Positions 14,092 through 22,419 of a stretch of DNA of 64,000 nt are shown in pieces. The notes under the pieces are model-generated. The model ran no database searches and was not told the DNA's origin. It saw only the letters and a list, made by a program, of their open reading frames with translations. Where the stretch lies: the NCBI GenBank assembly GCA_031376285.1, contig JANMDN010000066.1:18453-82452 (forward strand), in the 5' to 3' direction. A program made the translations under genes and the position numbers. Each line of letters begins with the position of its first letter. Positions within the stretch are counted from its first letter, which is position 1. Source of the DNA: JANMDN01 sp031376285. Lineage in GTDB: Bacteria > Actinomycetota > Thermoleophilia > Miltoncostaeales > Miltoncostaeaceae.

Positions 14092-16613
14092 TCGTTCGGC
14101 TTGCGATCCGGAACTTGCTGGCGAACAAGTTTCGGTTGGTGCTCACCTCCCTCGCCGTTGTGCTGGGCGTCGGGTTTGTCGTCGGGGCGTTCGTGCTCGG
14201 CGACACCATCAACAAAGCATTCGACGGCGTTTTCGAAACCGCCAACCGGGGCGTCGCGGTACAGATCCGCGGTGAGAAGACGGTCTCGGAGGCCGACCGA
14301 CAGCCCGTACCGGCGTCGCTCGTGCCAACAATCCGAGCGGTCGATGGGGTGCGCACCGCGGAGGGAACCGTGGCCAGCATCTCCGCGCAGATCATCGGCC
14401 AAGACGGCAAGCCCGCCGGGGTGCAGGGCCCGCCGGCGCTTGGCTTCAGCTGGTCTGACGACACGGACCTGAATCCTCTTCGCGTCACCACTGGCGCCCC
14501 GCCTCGGGGGCCGGACGAGGTCGTTATCGACAAGCGAACAGCTGACACGGAGAAGTTCGCGGTGGGTGACCGCATCCGGATCATCACGCCGTCCGGATCG
14601 GCGCAGTACCGGCTGGTCGGAATCGTGTCCTTCGGCGAGCAGAACAACCTTGCGGGGGCGACGATTGCCGCCTTCACCGTCGCGACGGCCCAACGTGTCC
14701 TCGATTCCGCCGACCGCTTTGCCACCGTCAGCGTCACCGGAGACCCTGGAGTGGCGGAGTCTGCCCTTGCGACGAGGATCCAGGCCGCACTACCGGCGGG
14801 CTACGAGGCCGTCACGGGTGACACCGCCACCCAGGAAGCAAGCGACCAGTTCAAGCAGTTCGTGGACATCTTCCGCAACTTCTTGCTGGGGTTTGCCGCC
14901 ATCGCCCTCTTCGTCGGCAGCTTCATCATCTTCAACGCCTTCAAGATCACCGTCGCGCAACGCACCCGACAGCTCGGCCTGATCCGAGCTGTCGGCGCGT
15001 CGGAAAGCCAGGTCGTGCGCTCGGTGCTGCTCGAGGCCGGCGTGATCGGCCTTGCCGCGTCGATCATCGGCATCGGCTTCGGCATTGCATTCGCCGCGAT
15101 CCTTCGCGTCGGCTTCAACGCGTTCGGCGCCTCGCTTCCCGCGACAAGCCTCCAGATCACGCCACGCTCGATCGTCATTGGGCTTGTGGTTGGCCTCGTC
15201 GTCACGTTCGTCGCTGCGCTGATACCGGCGTGGAAAGCCAGCCGTGTTCCGCCGATCGCCGCGATGCACGACATCCAGGTGGCCGGATCTCCGCGCGCTC
15301 GCCTTGCGGTCTCGATCGTGCTGACGGCACTCGGCATCGCGCTCGTGCTGCTCGGAACGCTTGCCCCGCTCGGCGGCCTCGCCAAACGGTTCGGCCTGAT
15401 CGGGATCGGCGCGGTCCTCCTGTTCCTCGGCGCCGCCATGCTGACCCAATACGTCGCGCGCCCGCTGGCCCGCCTGATCGGAGCGCCGATGGCCCGGACC
15501 GGCCTTGCCGGACGGCTGGGTCAGGGCAACGCGATGCGGAACCCGTCGCGTACAGCCCAGACCGCAGCCGCACTTACCATCGGTGTCGCGCTTGTGACCG
15601 GCGTGACGGTCTTTGCGGCTTCGCTCAACGAGACCTTTGTGGGAACGATCGACAAGCGCGTTCGGGCAGATCTCGTGATCCTTGCGACCAACCAGCAACC
15701 GTTCAGTACCGCGGCCGCGAGAGCCCTCACCGGCGCTTCCGAGCTTGCTGGCGTCACCGCGTGGCGAACCGGCGAGTTCAAGGACGCCAAGCAGCGCACG
15801 CAGCCGGTCTCTGCCATCACGCCTGATCAACTGGCCGATGTCTACGACCCCGGCGTGACCTCCGGCGCCATGACGGCGCTTTCGCAGGCCGGCACTATCG
15901 CCGTTCACAAGGGCTATGCGAAGGACAACAACATCCCGCTCGGATCGACGATGACCGTGCTCTTCGCAAAGACTGGCACGACGCGGCTGCGCGTCGCCGC
16001 AATCTTCGATGACGACACGTTTGGTCGCTTCTTCGTGTCGATCCCTCAGTACGAACGCGATTTCACCACCCAGCAGGACACCGTGATCCTGGCGCGGGCA
16101 CGCGCTGGTGTAGCTCCCGACGTCGCAAAGGCTGTCGCGGCGCAGAATCTGGAGGCATTTCCCAACCTCGATGTCCGCACGAAAGCCGAGTACAAGGACT
16201 TCATCGCAAGCCAGATCAATGGTTTCCTGCGACTCTTCTACGTCCTGCTTGCGATGGCCGTGATCATCGCGATCTTCGGCATCGTGCTGACCCTCGCGCT
16301 GTCGGTGTTCGAACGGACACGTGAGATTGGCCTCTTGCGCGCGGTCGGACTCTCCCGACGTAGCGTGCGAGCGATGATCCGTTGGGAGGCAATCATCGTG
16401 GCACTCATCGGCGCCCTGGTTGGCTTGGTGCTCGGTGTCTTCCTCGGTGTGGTCAGCGTCTCGGCGATCCCCGAATTCAAGGCCCTCGCGATTCCGTGGG
16501 GATCGATGATCGTCTTCCTCGTCGTCGCCGGGATCTTCGGCGTACTTGCCGCGATCCTGCCGGCTCGGCGGGCCGCCCGACTCAACATCCTGCACGCAAT
16601 ACAGAACGAGTAG
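14088..16613 (+). CDS. FtsX-like ABC transporter permease (two FtsX domains)
   Basis: An 841-aa permease. An N-terminal helix (about residues 17-40) is followed by a large extracytoplasmic MacB-type domain (about 45-255) and a first FtsX domain with three helices (about 265-400). Two helices, a second extracytoplasmic domain (about 505-690) and a second FtsX domain (about 700-830) complete it. The cytoplasmic coupling motif R-T-R-Q-L-G-L-I-R-A-V-G-A-S occurs near residue 290, and its counterpart R-T-R-E-I-G-L-L-R-A-V-G-L-S near 745. Such double permeases work with one ATPase as homomeric exporters. The start overlaps the ATPase gene by four bases. Confidence 0.92.
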   Translation: MIVRLAIRNLLANKFRLVLTSLAVVLGVGFVVGAFVLGDTINKAFDGVFETANRGVAVQIRGEKTVSEADRQPVPASLVPTIRAVDGVRTAEGTVASISAQIIGQDGKPAGVQGPPALGFSWSDDTDLNPLRVTTGAPPRGPDEVVIDKRTADTEKFAVGDRIRIITPSGSAQYRLVGIVSFGEQNNLAGATIAAFTVATAQRVLDSADRFATVSVTGDPGVAESALATRIQAALPAGYEAVTGDTATQEASDQFKQFVDIFRNFLLGFAAIALFVGSFIIFNAFKITVAQRTRQLGLIRAVGASESQVVRSVLLEAGVIGLAASIIGIGFGIAFAAILRVGFNAFGASLPATSLQITPRSIVIGLVVGLVVTFVAALIPAWKASRVPPIAAMHDIQVAGSPRARLAVSIVLTALGIALVLLGTLAPLGGLAKRFGLIGIGAVLLFLGAAMLTQYVARPLARLIGAPMARTGLAGRLGQGNAMRNPSRTAQTAAALTIGVALVTGVTVFAASLNETFVGTIDKRVRADLVILATNQQPFSTAAARALTGASELAGVTAWRTGEFKDAKQRTQPVSAITPDQLADVYDPGVTSGAMTALSQAGTIAVHKGYAKDNNIPLGSTMTVLFAKTGTTRLRVAAIFDDDTFGRFFVSIPQYERDFTTQQDTVILARARAGVAPDVAKAVAAQNLEAFPNLDVRTKAEYKDFIASQINGFLRLFYVLLAMAVIIAIFGIVLTLALSVFERTREIGLLRAVGLSRRSVRAMIRWEAIIVALIGALVGLVLGVFLGVVSVSAIPEFKALAIPWGSMIVFLVVAGIFGVLAAILPARRAARLNILHAIQNE

Positions 16614-16632
16614 CGGGCCGAGAGGCCGCCGC

Positions 16633-17229
16633 TCAGGTCAGAACACCGTCAGTGATATCTCGACGTTTCGCCACCGCGAGGCCGGCGTTCCAACCCGGGG
16701 CTCGCCCACCCCTTGGCAAGCAAATCGATTCGGCAGACAGACCGCAGCGGGCGATCAGCCATGCGGTCACCGAGTTGGAGTTCCACATTTCGCCAGCGTC
16801 GAGTTCGTCGCGCCCCCAGACCGGCGTCGGAACCTGCCCGGCCAGATCAAGCAGTCGTCGCGCGAGACCTTCGTCCTGGGTGAGTCGGAGCGGACTCTCG
16901 ACGGCTTCGTCGATATCGGGAATGATGCCGCCCGCCCATCGACGCACCTCGTAGCGAAAGATCCGGAAACGCCCCGCCCAGCGGCTTCCGACGGCACCTT
17001 CGCCAACCACACCGCGTGCCGCGCCGTCACCATCGCGGATCGGCGACATCTCAATCACGAAGCATTCCTCCGGCACCCGCACGATGAGCGCCGAGTGGTA
17101 GAGGTCGCACGGTCGACGCCGATCAAGCCGCGCCGCCACCGCTTCGAAGACGCGACCGTTGACGCGTACGCTGTGGCCACCGGCGCCGAGCGGAAGCCAA
17201 TACAGATCCACGCCGGACTCAGAAGTCAT
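16633..17229 (-). CDS. Conserved hypothetical, possibly NlpC/P60-like permuted papain fold
   Basis: A 198-aa soluble protein without signal or membrane segments. The pattern D-L-Y-H-S-A-L-I-V near residue 42, then F-V-I-E-M-S-P, and later E-M-W-N-S-N-S-V-T-A-W-L-I near residue 148 resembles circularly permuted NlpC/P60-type folds. There an early His and a later Cys-Asn-Ser-Phe helix form the active site. Here the position expected to be Cys appears to be Asn or Ser, so it may not be a protease or acylhydrolase. The resemblance is by eye and weak. The ATG overlaps the stop of the GNAT gene by two bases, so the two are probably co-translated. The function remains unknown. Confidence 0.55.
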   Translation of the reverse strand: MTSESGVDLYWLPLGAGGHSVRVNGRVFEAVAARLDRRRPCDLYHSALIVRVPEECFVIEMSPIRDGDGAARGVVGEGAVGSRWAGRFRIFRYEVRRWAGGIIPDIDEAVESPLRLTQDEGLARRLLDLAGQVPTPVWGRDELDAGEMWNSNSVTAWLIARCGLSAESICLPRGGRAPGWNAGLAVAKRRDITDGVLT

Positions 17230-17813
17230 CTCGGGTCGACGGAAGTCGAGTCCTCCAAGCTGACCGGCAGCTCAAGTTCAACGACGCCTCCCTCACGGTG
17301 TTCGCGGCACGGGCCGTGCCCCCGCAGAACGGCAAGCATGTCGGCGTTCTCGCAAAGCACTTCGGCAACGAGCGTCTGCAGCCCCCGCTTGCCTGCGCCC
17401 CGCGCGAGATCGGCCAGCAGCCGGCTCGCCAACCCCTGCTGCCGCCACGCTGCTGCCACCTCAAAGCACACCTCGGCGCGTTCGTCGTCGATCGGGATGA
17501 GCGCGCCGTGGCCGACGATCTCACCGTTTGCGGTCGCGACGAGCCCGAGAGCGTCCTCGGCCTCCGGATACGCCGCCCAAATGGCGGCCCGACGAATGTC
17601 GACCGCATGCGTGAACCATCGCCGGTAACTCGCCTCCTTGGTGAGCCCGCCAAAGAGCGCCTCAAGGCCCGGCAGATCCCCAGGGGCGACCGGTCGCACC
17701 GCGACCGCCGACGGTTTCGCGCCCACGAGATCGCTCATTGTGGGAGCGGGCAGGTGGGTCGTCGTCGCGGCACGCGACGGGACGGGTCCGATGGTGGAGT
17801 GACTGGCAGGCAT
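17226..17813 (-). CDS. GNAT-family N-acetyltransferase
   Basis: A 195-aa protein with one GNAT domain from about residue 35 to 175. It shows the strand A-V-R-P-V-A-P-G-D near 38, and the acetyl-CoA loop in W-R-Q-Q-G-L-A-S-R-L-L near 122, which corresponds to the Q/R-x-x-G-x-G/A motif. It transfers an acetyl group from acetyl-CoA to an amine; the substrate is not predictable. The start at 17813 has a strong GAGGAG site about nine bases upstream; an internal ATG at 17738 has none. The gene overlaps the next one downstream. Confidence 0.8.
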   Translation of the reverse strand: MPASHSTIGPVPSRAATTTHLPAPTMSDLVGAKPSAVAVRPVAPGDLPGLEALFGGLTKEASYRRWFTHAVDIRRAAIWAAYPEAEDALGLVATANGEIVGHGALIPIDDERAEVCFEVAAAWRQQGLASRLLADLARGAGKRGLQTLVAEVLCENADMLAVLRGHGPCREHREGGVVELELPVSLEDSTSVDPR

Positions 17814-17965
17814 GGCGACCGCTCCTCATGCGAGAACTCGAAGCCGCCGAGCTCGTTCTGCTCCGAGGGTTCCGGACCAGTGATCGTGCGGCCGCGCCGC
17901 ACATCGGGCACGTTCCCGAAATCCGCGCTCGCAAACATCGTTGCCCGAGCATCCTGACTCGTCAC
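17735..17965 (-). CDS. Possible small ORF coupled to the antiporter gene
   Basis: A 76-codon frame whose GTG start overlaps the antiporter stop by four bases (GTGA). Its first 50 codons have G/C-rich third positions and read as a polar peptide. The end overlaps the GNAT gene in another frame, so it may only be a spacer containing the GNAT ribosome-binding site. No family is recognised. Confidence 0.25.
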   Translation of the reverse strand: MTSQDARATMFASADFGNVPDVRRGRTITGPEPSEQNELGGFEFSHEERSPCLPVTPPSDPSRRVPRRRPTCPLPQ

Positions 17966-19116
17966 GCGTACTGGTCTTGCTGAGCCTCGCCGCTCTCCCG
18001 TAGAAGGAGCGCGGTGCCGAGCGTGGCGACCGCGAGGCTCGCGAGAGCGGCCGTGATGATCGCTGCGCCCTGTGCGGCCGTCAGAACGCGCTCTTGGAGG
18101 CCCAGCGTGACGATCGCGGCCGGCACGCCGAGCTGTGCCGTCGCGATCAGGGCGGCCGACGGGCGCTGGCGGCTAAGTCGGGCGGCGATCAGGTGGATCG
18201 CGACCCCGAGGACGAGCAAAGCGATCGTAAGCCGCAAGATCTCCGGGTCGAGGATCAGCGCCTTGAGCTGCAGCTGAGCGCCGAGGACAACGAAGAAGAG
18301 CGGGACGAAGAACCCGTCGGCGAGGCCGCGGACCTGGGTGAAGAGTCGCTTTGGGGCATCGAACGCGGCCACGAGCAGGCCGGTGCCAAACCCCGCGATC
18401 AGCACACTCGTCCCGCTCTCTTGGGCAATCCAGGAGAGCGTGAACAGCGGCAGGAGCGACAGGCGAAGATCGAGCGCCCAGCGGCGCTCCTTCGAGCGCT
18501 TGCGGAGGCGCTGGGCCCAGCCCTTGCGGTCGATCAAACGAACAATGAAAAACGATGCGAGCGCTCCCGACAGAACGAACACCCCGCCGAGCGCCGCATT
18601 CGCCACGCGATCGGGTTCCAGCACCACTGGGATCACAAGAATCGCGACGACATCGGCGATCATTACCTGACCGATCACGGTCAACGCCGCAGGGCTCGAG
18701 ATACGCACCTCGGCAAGCATTGACAGTACGGCAGCGGCCGAACCCGACCCGAAGATGACCGCGTAGATCGCGGCGTCTCCCGTGCCGGCAAACCTCGCGG
18801 CCGCCACGCCTCCGAACGGGGCGAGTAGGAACACAATGCCCGCGGCGGCGGCGCCCGTGCGAAGCGAGGTGGCAAGGCGTGGATCGCGCAGCGGAATGTG
18901 TGCGCCCACATTGAACATCAGCATCGCGAAGCCCACGTCGCTCAGGAACCGCACGGTGGGATCAGCCGGGTCGATAGCTCCGAGGCCGGTATGCCCAACG
19001 ACGGCGCCCGCGACAATTTCACCGATGACGACCGGAATGAAGACCTTGCCGCCCGCGCCAAGGAGCGGGCCGGCAAGACCCGCGAAGACGATCAACGCCA
19101 AGACGCCAAAGTTCAC
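17962..19116 (-). CDS. Cation:proton antiporter (CPA2/Kef type, membrane domain only)
   Basis: A 384-aa protein made almost entirely of about 12 hydrophobic segments, the size of the transport domain of Kef/NhaA-fold CPA2 antiporters. Typical pieces: V-V-I-G-E-I-V-A-G near residue 30, D-V-G-F-A-M-L-M-F-N-V-G near 60, and the unwound-helix region with I-A-D-V-V-A-I near 153, where the conserved Asp lies. It would exchange Na+ or K+ for protons across the inner membrane. It lacks the cytoplasmic TrkA-N domain, so no nucleotide control is evident. It starts ten bases downstream of the SRPBCC gene on the same strand. Confidence 0.88.
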   Translation of the reverse strand: MNFGVLALIVFAGLAGPLLGAGGKVFIPVVIGEIVAGAVVGHTGLGAIDPADPTVRFLSDVGFAMLMFNVGAHIPLRDPRLATSLRTGAAAAGIVFLLAPFGGVAAARFAGTGDAAIYAVIFGSGSAAAVLSMLAEVRISSPAALTVIGQVMIADVVAILVIPVVLEPDRVANAALGGVFVLSGALASFFIVRLIDRKGWAQRLRKRSKERRWALDLRLSLLPLFTLSWIAQESGTSVLIAGFGTGLLVAAFDAPKRLFTQVRGLADGFFVPLFFVVLGAQLQLKALILDPEILRLTIALLVLGVAIHLIAARLSRQRPSAALIATAQLGVPAAIVTLGLQERVLTAAQGAAIITAALASLAVATLGTALLLRESGEAQQDQYA

Positions 19117-19125
19117 CGCCCGAGG

Positions 19126-19809
19126 CTACACCCGGCCATTGCGGCGACTAGGAGGTTGCTCCGCGCGCGGAGCGAGAGTCAGCGGCGGACCGCGGGGATG
19201 CCTCCCGTCGGAGACCAGAGACTCCGCCCGCGATTTGATCCCGCGAAGCATTCGCCGCTGCATTGCGAAGTCGCCGAACTCCATCAGAATGACGCCCATG
19301 AGCGCGGTCAGGGGACGCCGCCAGGCATAGACAGCGTGAATGCGCGTGACGAGGCGTGTCCCATTGCGGTCAGTGGGCGTGAGCTGCCACACCCACGTGC
19401 TGTCCGGCTTGCTCCACAGCAACCACGTCTCGACCTCGAAGGAGTGGACCCTGAAGGCTGTGCGGTCGGACGGAGTCGACGTCGGAGACATGGGTACCCA
19501 CTGACCGACCTTGAGGTGCTGGAACTCCGACAAGATCGTCCGGGCGCTGGGCTCGCCGAGGTGGTCGAGCAGGTCGTTGCTGTAGAAGCCGGCACGACGG
19601 CAGCCAGCCTGAACGAGCCACGGCCAGACCGATTCCGGCGGGGCGTCGATCGTGATCGCCCTTGTCGAACGATACTGCGCGTCCGGCAGTATCTCGTCGC
19701 CGGGAAGCGATTCGATCGCCTCGCCAGACGTGGTACCCCACTTCAGGTGCCATCTCCGGTAGAGCGGCGCCGTCAGAAGCACCGGCAGATCGCAAACAAC
19801 ATCGCGCAC
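19126..19809 (-). CDS. SRPBCC-fold protein
   Basis: A 227-aa protein with an N-terminal segment (R-R-W-H-L-K-W-G-T-T, then P-G-D-E-I-L-P-D-A) and a START-like SRPBCC domain. The domain begins T-R-A-I-T-I-D-A-P-P-E-S-V-W-P-W-L-V-Q-A-G near residue 48 and includes R-A-G-F-Y-S-N-D-L-L-D. Members bind hydrophobic ligands in a helix-grip pocket; this subgroup is widespread in actinobacteria without known ligand. The start is taken as the GTG at 19809, though the ribosome-binding site is weak. It precedes the antiporter on the same strand. Confidence 0.75.
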   Translation of the reverse strand: MRDVVCDLPVLLTAPLYRRWHLKWGTTSGEAIESLPGDEILPDAQYRSTRAITIDAPPESVWPWLVQAGCRRAGFYSNDLLDHLGEPSARTILSEFQHLKVGQWVPMSPTSTPSDRTAFRVHSFEVETWLLWSKPDSTWVWQLTPTDRNGTRLVTRIHAVYAWRRPLTALMGVILMEFGDFAMQRRMLRGIKSRAESLVSDGRHPRGPPLTLAPRAEQPPSRRNGRV

Positions 19810-19967
19810 TTCGGCAAGGAACTCTGCGAGGGGTTGGCCTTGTCACGCCGAACACTTCGACACCATCCTTTCGTGCGGCCCTCTGAACGGTGCGTCCACC
19901 ATGCCCACGGCGATCGCAAGCGCTGCAGGCGGCCCATGACTCACTGCGCGCCCTCCCGTCGGCCGGG

Positions 19968-22358
19968 TCACGTTGATCCGCCTTCGACTCGAACAAGCCA
20001 CGGGATCCGATGAACGGCCAGCAGTGAGAGGATCCCTACCGTCAGGGACGCCCCGACGACGGCCCAAACCCCTCTGCCGGGCTCGACGACGGCGAAGAAG
20101 TCCCTCAGCCACGGCAACTGGATCCCGAGGGCCAGCGCGGCGGCGAACCCGGTCACCATACCCCAGACCCACGGACGCACCCGTCGGCGTTCGGGTCCGC
20201 GCTCCACCTCGATGACGATGGCGAGGCCCATGCCCGTCGTTGCGAGGACGGCTGCCGTTCGGCCCTCGGCGATCGAGGCCCCCAGCGGACCGCGCACGAG
20301 GAGGTAGGTGGCGATGATTGTCAGGGCGCTGATCACCCCCGCGGGGACCACGAACGCCAGAAGACCGGAGAGGAATCCCTCGCGGCGGACCGGGCCCTCC
20401 GAGGGAGAGAGCGCAAGGAAGAACGCCGGCACGCCGATGGTGAGCGTCGACGCCACCGTGATCTGCCGGGGAAGAAAGGGGTAGGCGATCGGAGCCAAGC
20501 CGAGCGTCGCGAGGATGACGGCCGAGTACACCGTCTTCGCCACGAAGAGCTTCGCGACCCGGTGGGTGTTTCGAATGATGCGGCGCCCCTCCTCGACCGC
20601 CCGCGGGACGGTGGCAAAGGAACTCGTCAGCAGGATGAGGTCGGCCACCCCCTTGGCCATCTGGCTGCCGTTACCCATGGCAATGCCGAGACGAGCCTCT
20701 TTGAGGGCCAGCACGTCATTGACGCCGTCGCCGGTCATCGCAACGTAGCGCCCCCGGCGGGTCATCGCCTGGACGAGATCGCGCTTCTGTTCCGGAGTGA
20801 TGCGCCCGTACACCACCGTGTCGTCGACGATCCCGTCGAGCGCCGATGGACCAGTCGGGAGGTCGGCGCCGCTGACGGCCGCCTCTGCGCCAGGGATGCC
20901 GACGGCCGCCGCGACCGCCCCCACGGTAGCGGGATCGTCGCCGGAGATGACCTTGGTCGCCACGCCCTCGCGTGTGAGGTAGGCGATCGTGTCGGCCGCC
21001 TCGGGCCGGATCGCCTCGGCCAGCAGCACGAGCCCGAGCGGACGGAGGTCGCTCGGCAGTTGATCCTCGACGAGGGGTTCTTCCCCTCCGGCCAGCAGCA
21101 CCACCCGCCGCCCCTCGGACGTGTGGTGGGCGAGGCGTTCACGCAAGCGCTCCTCCATCGCGACGCCCGATCGCGCGAGGACGTCGGGCGCCCCCAACAC
21201 GAACGTGCCGCGCGCTTCGATGGTGAGCCCGCTCCATTTACGAGCTGACGAGAACGGGACCTCCTCGACCACGGTCCCGGCCTCGCCTGGGGCGACCGTC
21301 GCCACGGCCCGCATGGTGGAGTTCTGAGAGCCCACGCTTGCGGCCAGCGTGCCGAGGTCGCCACGCAGTTCGTCTTCCGTGCGGCCGTCGAGCGGTTCCA
21401 GGCCGCTCACGCGGATCCGGTTCTCGGTGAGTGTTCCGGTCTTGTCGAGGCAGAGCGTGTCCACCGAAGCCAGGCTCTCCACCGCATTGAGTCGCTGCAC
21501 GAGCGTACCCATGCGCGCGAGCCGGATCGCCGCAACGGCGAAGGTGAGGCTCGTCAGGAGGACCAGCCCCTCCGGGACAAGTGGGACCAGTGCCGCGACC
21601 ACCGTGCCCGCTCCCTCCGTGAGGGTCGCTCCTCGAAGGAAGAGCGATATCAGAAGGAGCACGGCCAGGGGCAACATCGTCGCGATGGTGATGCGCAGGA
21701 TGCGGTTGATGTCGGTCTGGAGGGGGCTGAGCGGTGATCCGGTCTGGCGCGCCTCGGCCGCCAGGCGCTCCGCGAAGCTTTCAGCGCCGACGGCCTCGAC
21801 CACGTAGTCGCCAGAGCCTGCCACGCAATACGCGCCGGAGAGAACAGGGGTGTCGGCCTCCTTGGTGACCGCCTCGCTCTCACCGGTGAGGATCGACTCG
21901 TCAAGCGCCAGGCCGCGGGAGACAACCACGCGTCCGTCGGCGACCACCTGGTCCCCGGGCTCCACCCGGATCGCGTCCCCGACGACCACCGCCTCGACCG
22001 GAAACTCCGCGAGGGCGCCGTCGCGCCACACGTTGGCCCGCGGGGCCACGAGCAGCGCAAGCCGGTCGAGTACACGCTTCGCCCTAACCTCCTGCACGAT
22101 CCCGATGAGTGTGTTCGCCACGATGACTCCACCAAAGAGCGCATCCTTGAGGTCTCCCACAGCCAGCGTGAGTACCAGCAGGGACCCGAGCACGAGGTTG
22201 AAGAGCGTGAACGTATTGGAGCGAACGATCTCCAGATAGGACCTGCTTCCTCGGGCAGTGGGCGCGGGTACCTGGGCAGCGAGACGGGCGGCGGCATCCG
22301 CGGAAGTGAGCCCGAGAGATCCAGATCCGGCGCCTTCGCGAACGGGCGCGTTGATCAA
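19968..22358 (-). CDS. P-type ATPase, CtpE/calcium-pump-like (HAD-IC family)
   Basis: About 796 aa from a TTG at 22358, chosen because AGGG lies five bases upstream and the family N-terminus (G-L-T-S-A-D-A-A-A-R-L) begins soon after; the frame is open farther upstream only as a shadow of the preceding ATPase gene. Motifs: T-G-E-S in the actuator domain, L-V-P-E-G-L-V-L-L in the membrane ion site, C-L-D-K-T-G-T-L-T-E-N-R for phosphorylation, and T-G-D-G-V-N-D at the hinge. The P-E-G-L site (not C-P-C) and the absence of a metal-binding domain place it with Ca2+/Mg2+-type pumps such as mycobacterial CtpE rather than heavy-metal pumps. Ten helices are expected in the inner membrane. Confidence 0.88.
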   Translation of the reverse strand: MINAPVREGAGSGSLGLTSADAAARLAAQVPAPTARGSRSYLEIVRSNTFTLFNLVLGSLLVLTLAVGDLKDALFGGVIVANTLIGIVQEVRAKRVLDRLALLVAPRANVWRDGALAEFPVEAVVVGDAIRVEPGDQVVADGRVVVSRGLALDESILTGESEAVTKEADTPVLSGAYCVAGSGDYVVEAVGAESFAERLAAEARQTGSPLSPLQTDINRILRITIATMLPLAVLLLISLFLRGATLTEGAGTVVAALVPLVPEGLVLLTSLTFAVAAIRLARMGTLVQRLNAVESLASVDTLCLDKTGTLTENRIRVSGLEPLDGRTEDELRGDLGTLAASVGSQNSTMRAVATVAPGEAGTVVEEVPFSSARKWSGLTIEARGTFVLGAPDVLARSGVAMEERLRERLAHHTSEGRRVVLLAGGEEPLVEDQLPSDLRPLGLVLLAEAIRPEAADTIAYLTREGVATKVISGDDPATVGAVAAAVGIPGAEAAVSGADLPTGPSALDGIVDDTVVYGRITPEQKRDLVQAMTRRGRYVAMTGDGVNDVLALKEARLGIAMGNGSQMAKGVADLILLTSSFATVPRAVEEGRRIIRNTHRVAKLFVAKTVYSAVILATLGLAPIAYPFLPRQITVASTLTIGVPAFFLALSPSEGPVRREGFLSGLLAFVVPAGVISALTIIATYLLVRGPLGASIAEGRTAAVLATTGMGLAIVIEVERGPERRRVRPWVWGMVTGFAAALALGIQLPWLRDFFAVVEPGRGVWAVVGASLTVGILSLLAVHRIPWLVRVEGGST

Positions 22359-22419
22359 CCGCCCTCGACCAAGAACGCGCGACGGGAGCCGCCCGTCCGC
22401 CGCTGCGGGCGGTGGGACC

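Noticed and set aside
13392..14693. A 433-codon minus-strand open frame across the ABC ATPase and permease genes
   Set aside because: It spans two coupled genes on the other strand and has no recognisable domain.
14790..16595. A 601-codon minus-strand open frame opposite the FtsX-like permease gene
   Set aside because: It is the antisense shadow of a well-supported membrane permease, is full of Asp/Arg/His as expected from reversed codons, and has no family features.
17738..17813. Internal ATG at 17738 as start of the GNAT gene
   Set aside because: The upstream ATG at 17813 has a clear GAGGAG site and the internal one has none, so the longer form is kept, although the GNAT fold itself starts later.
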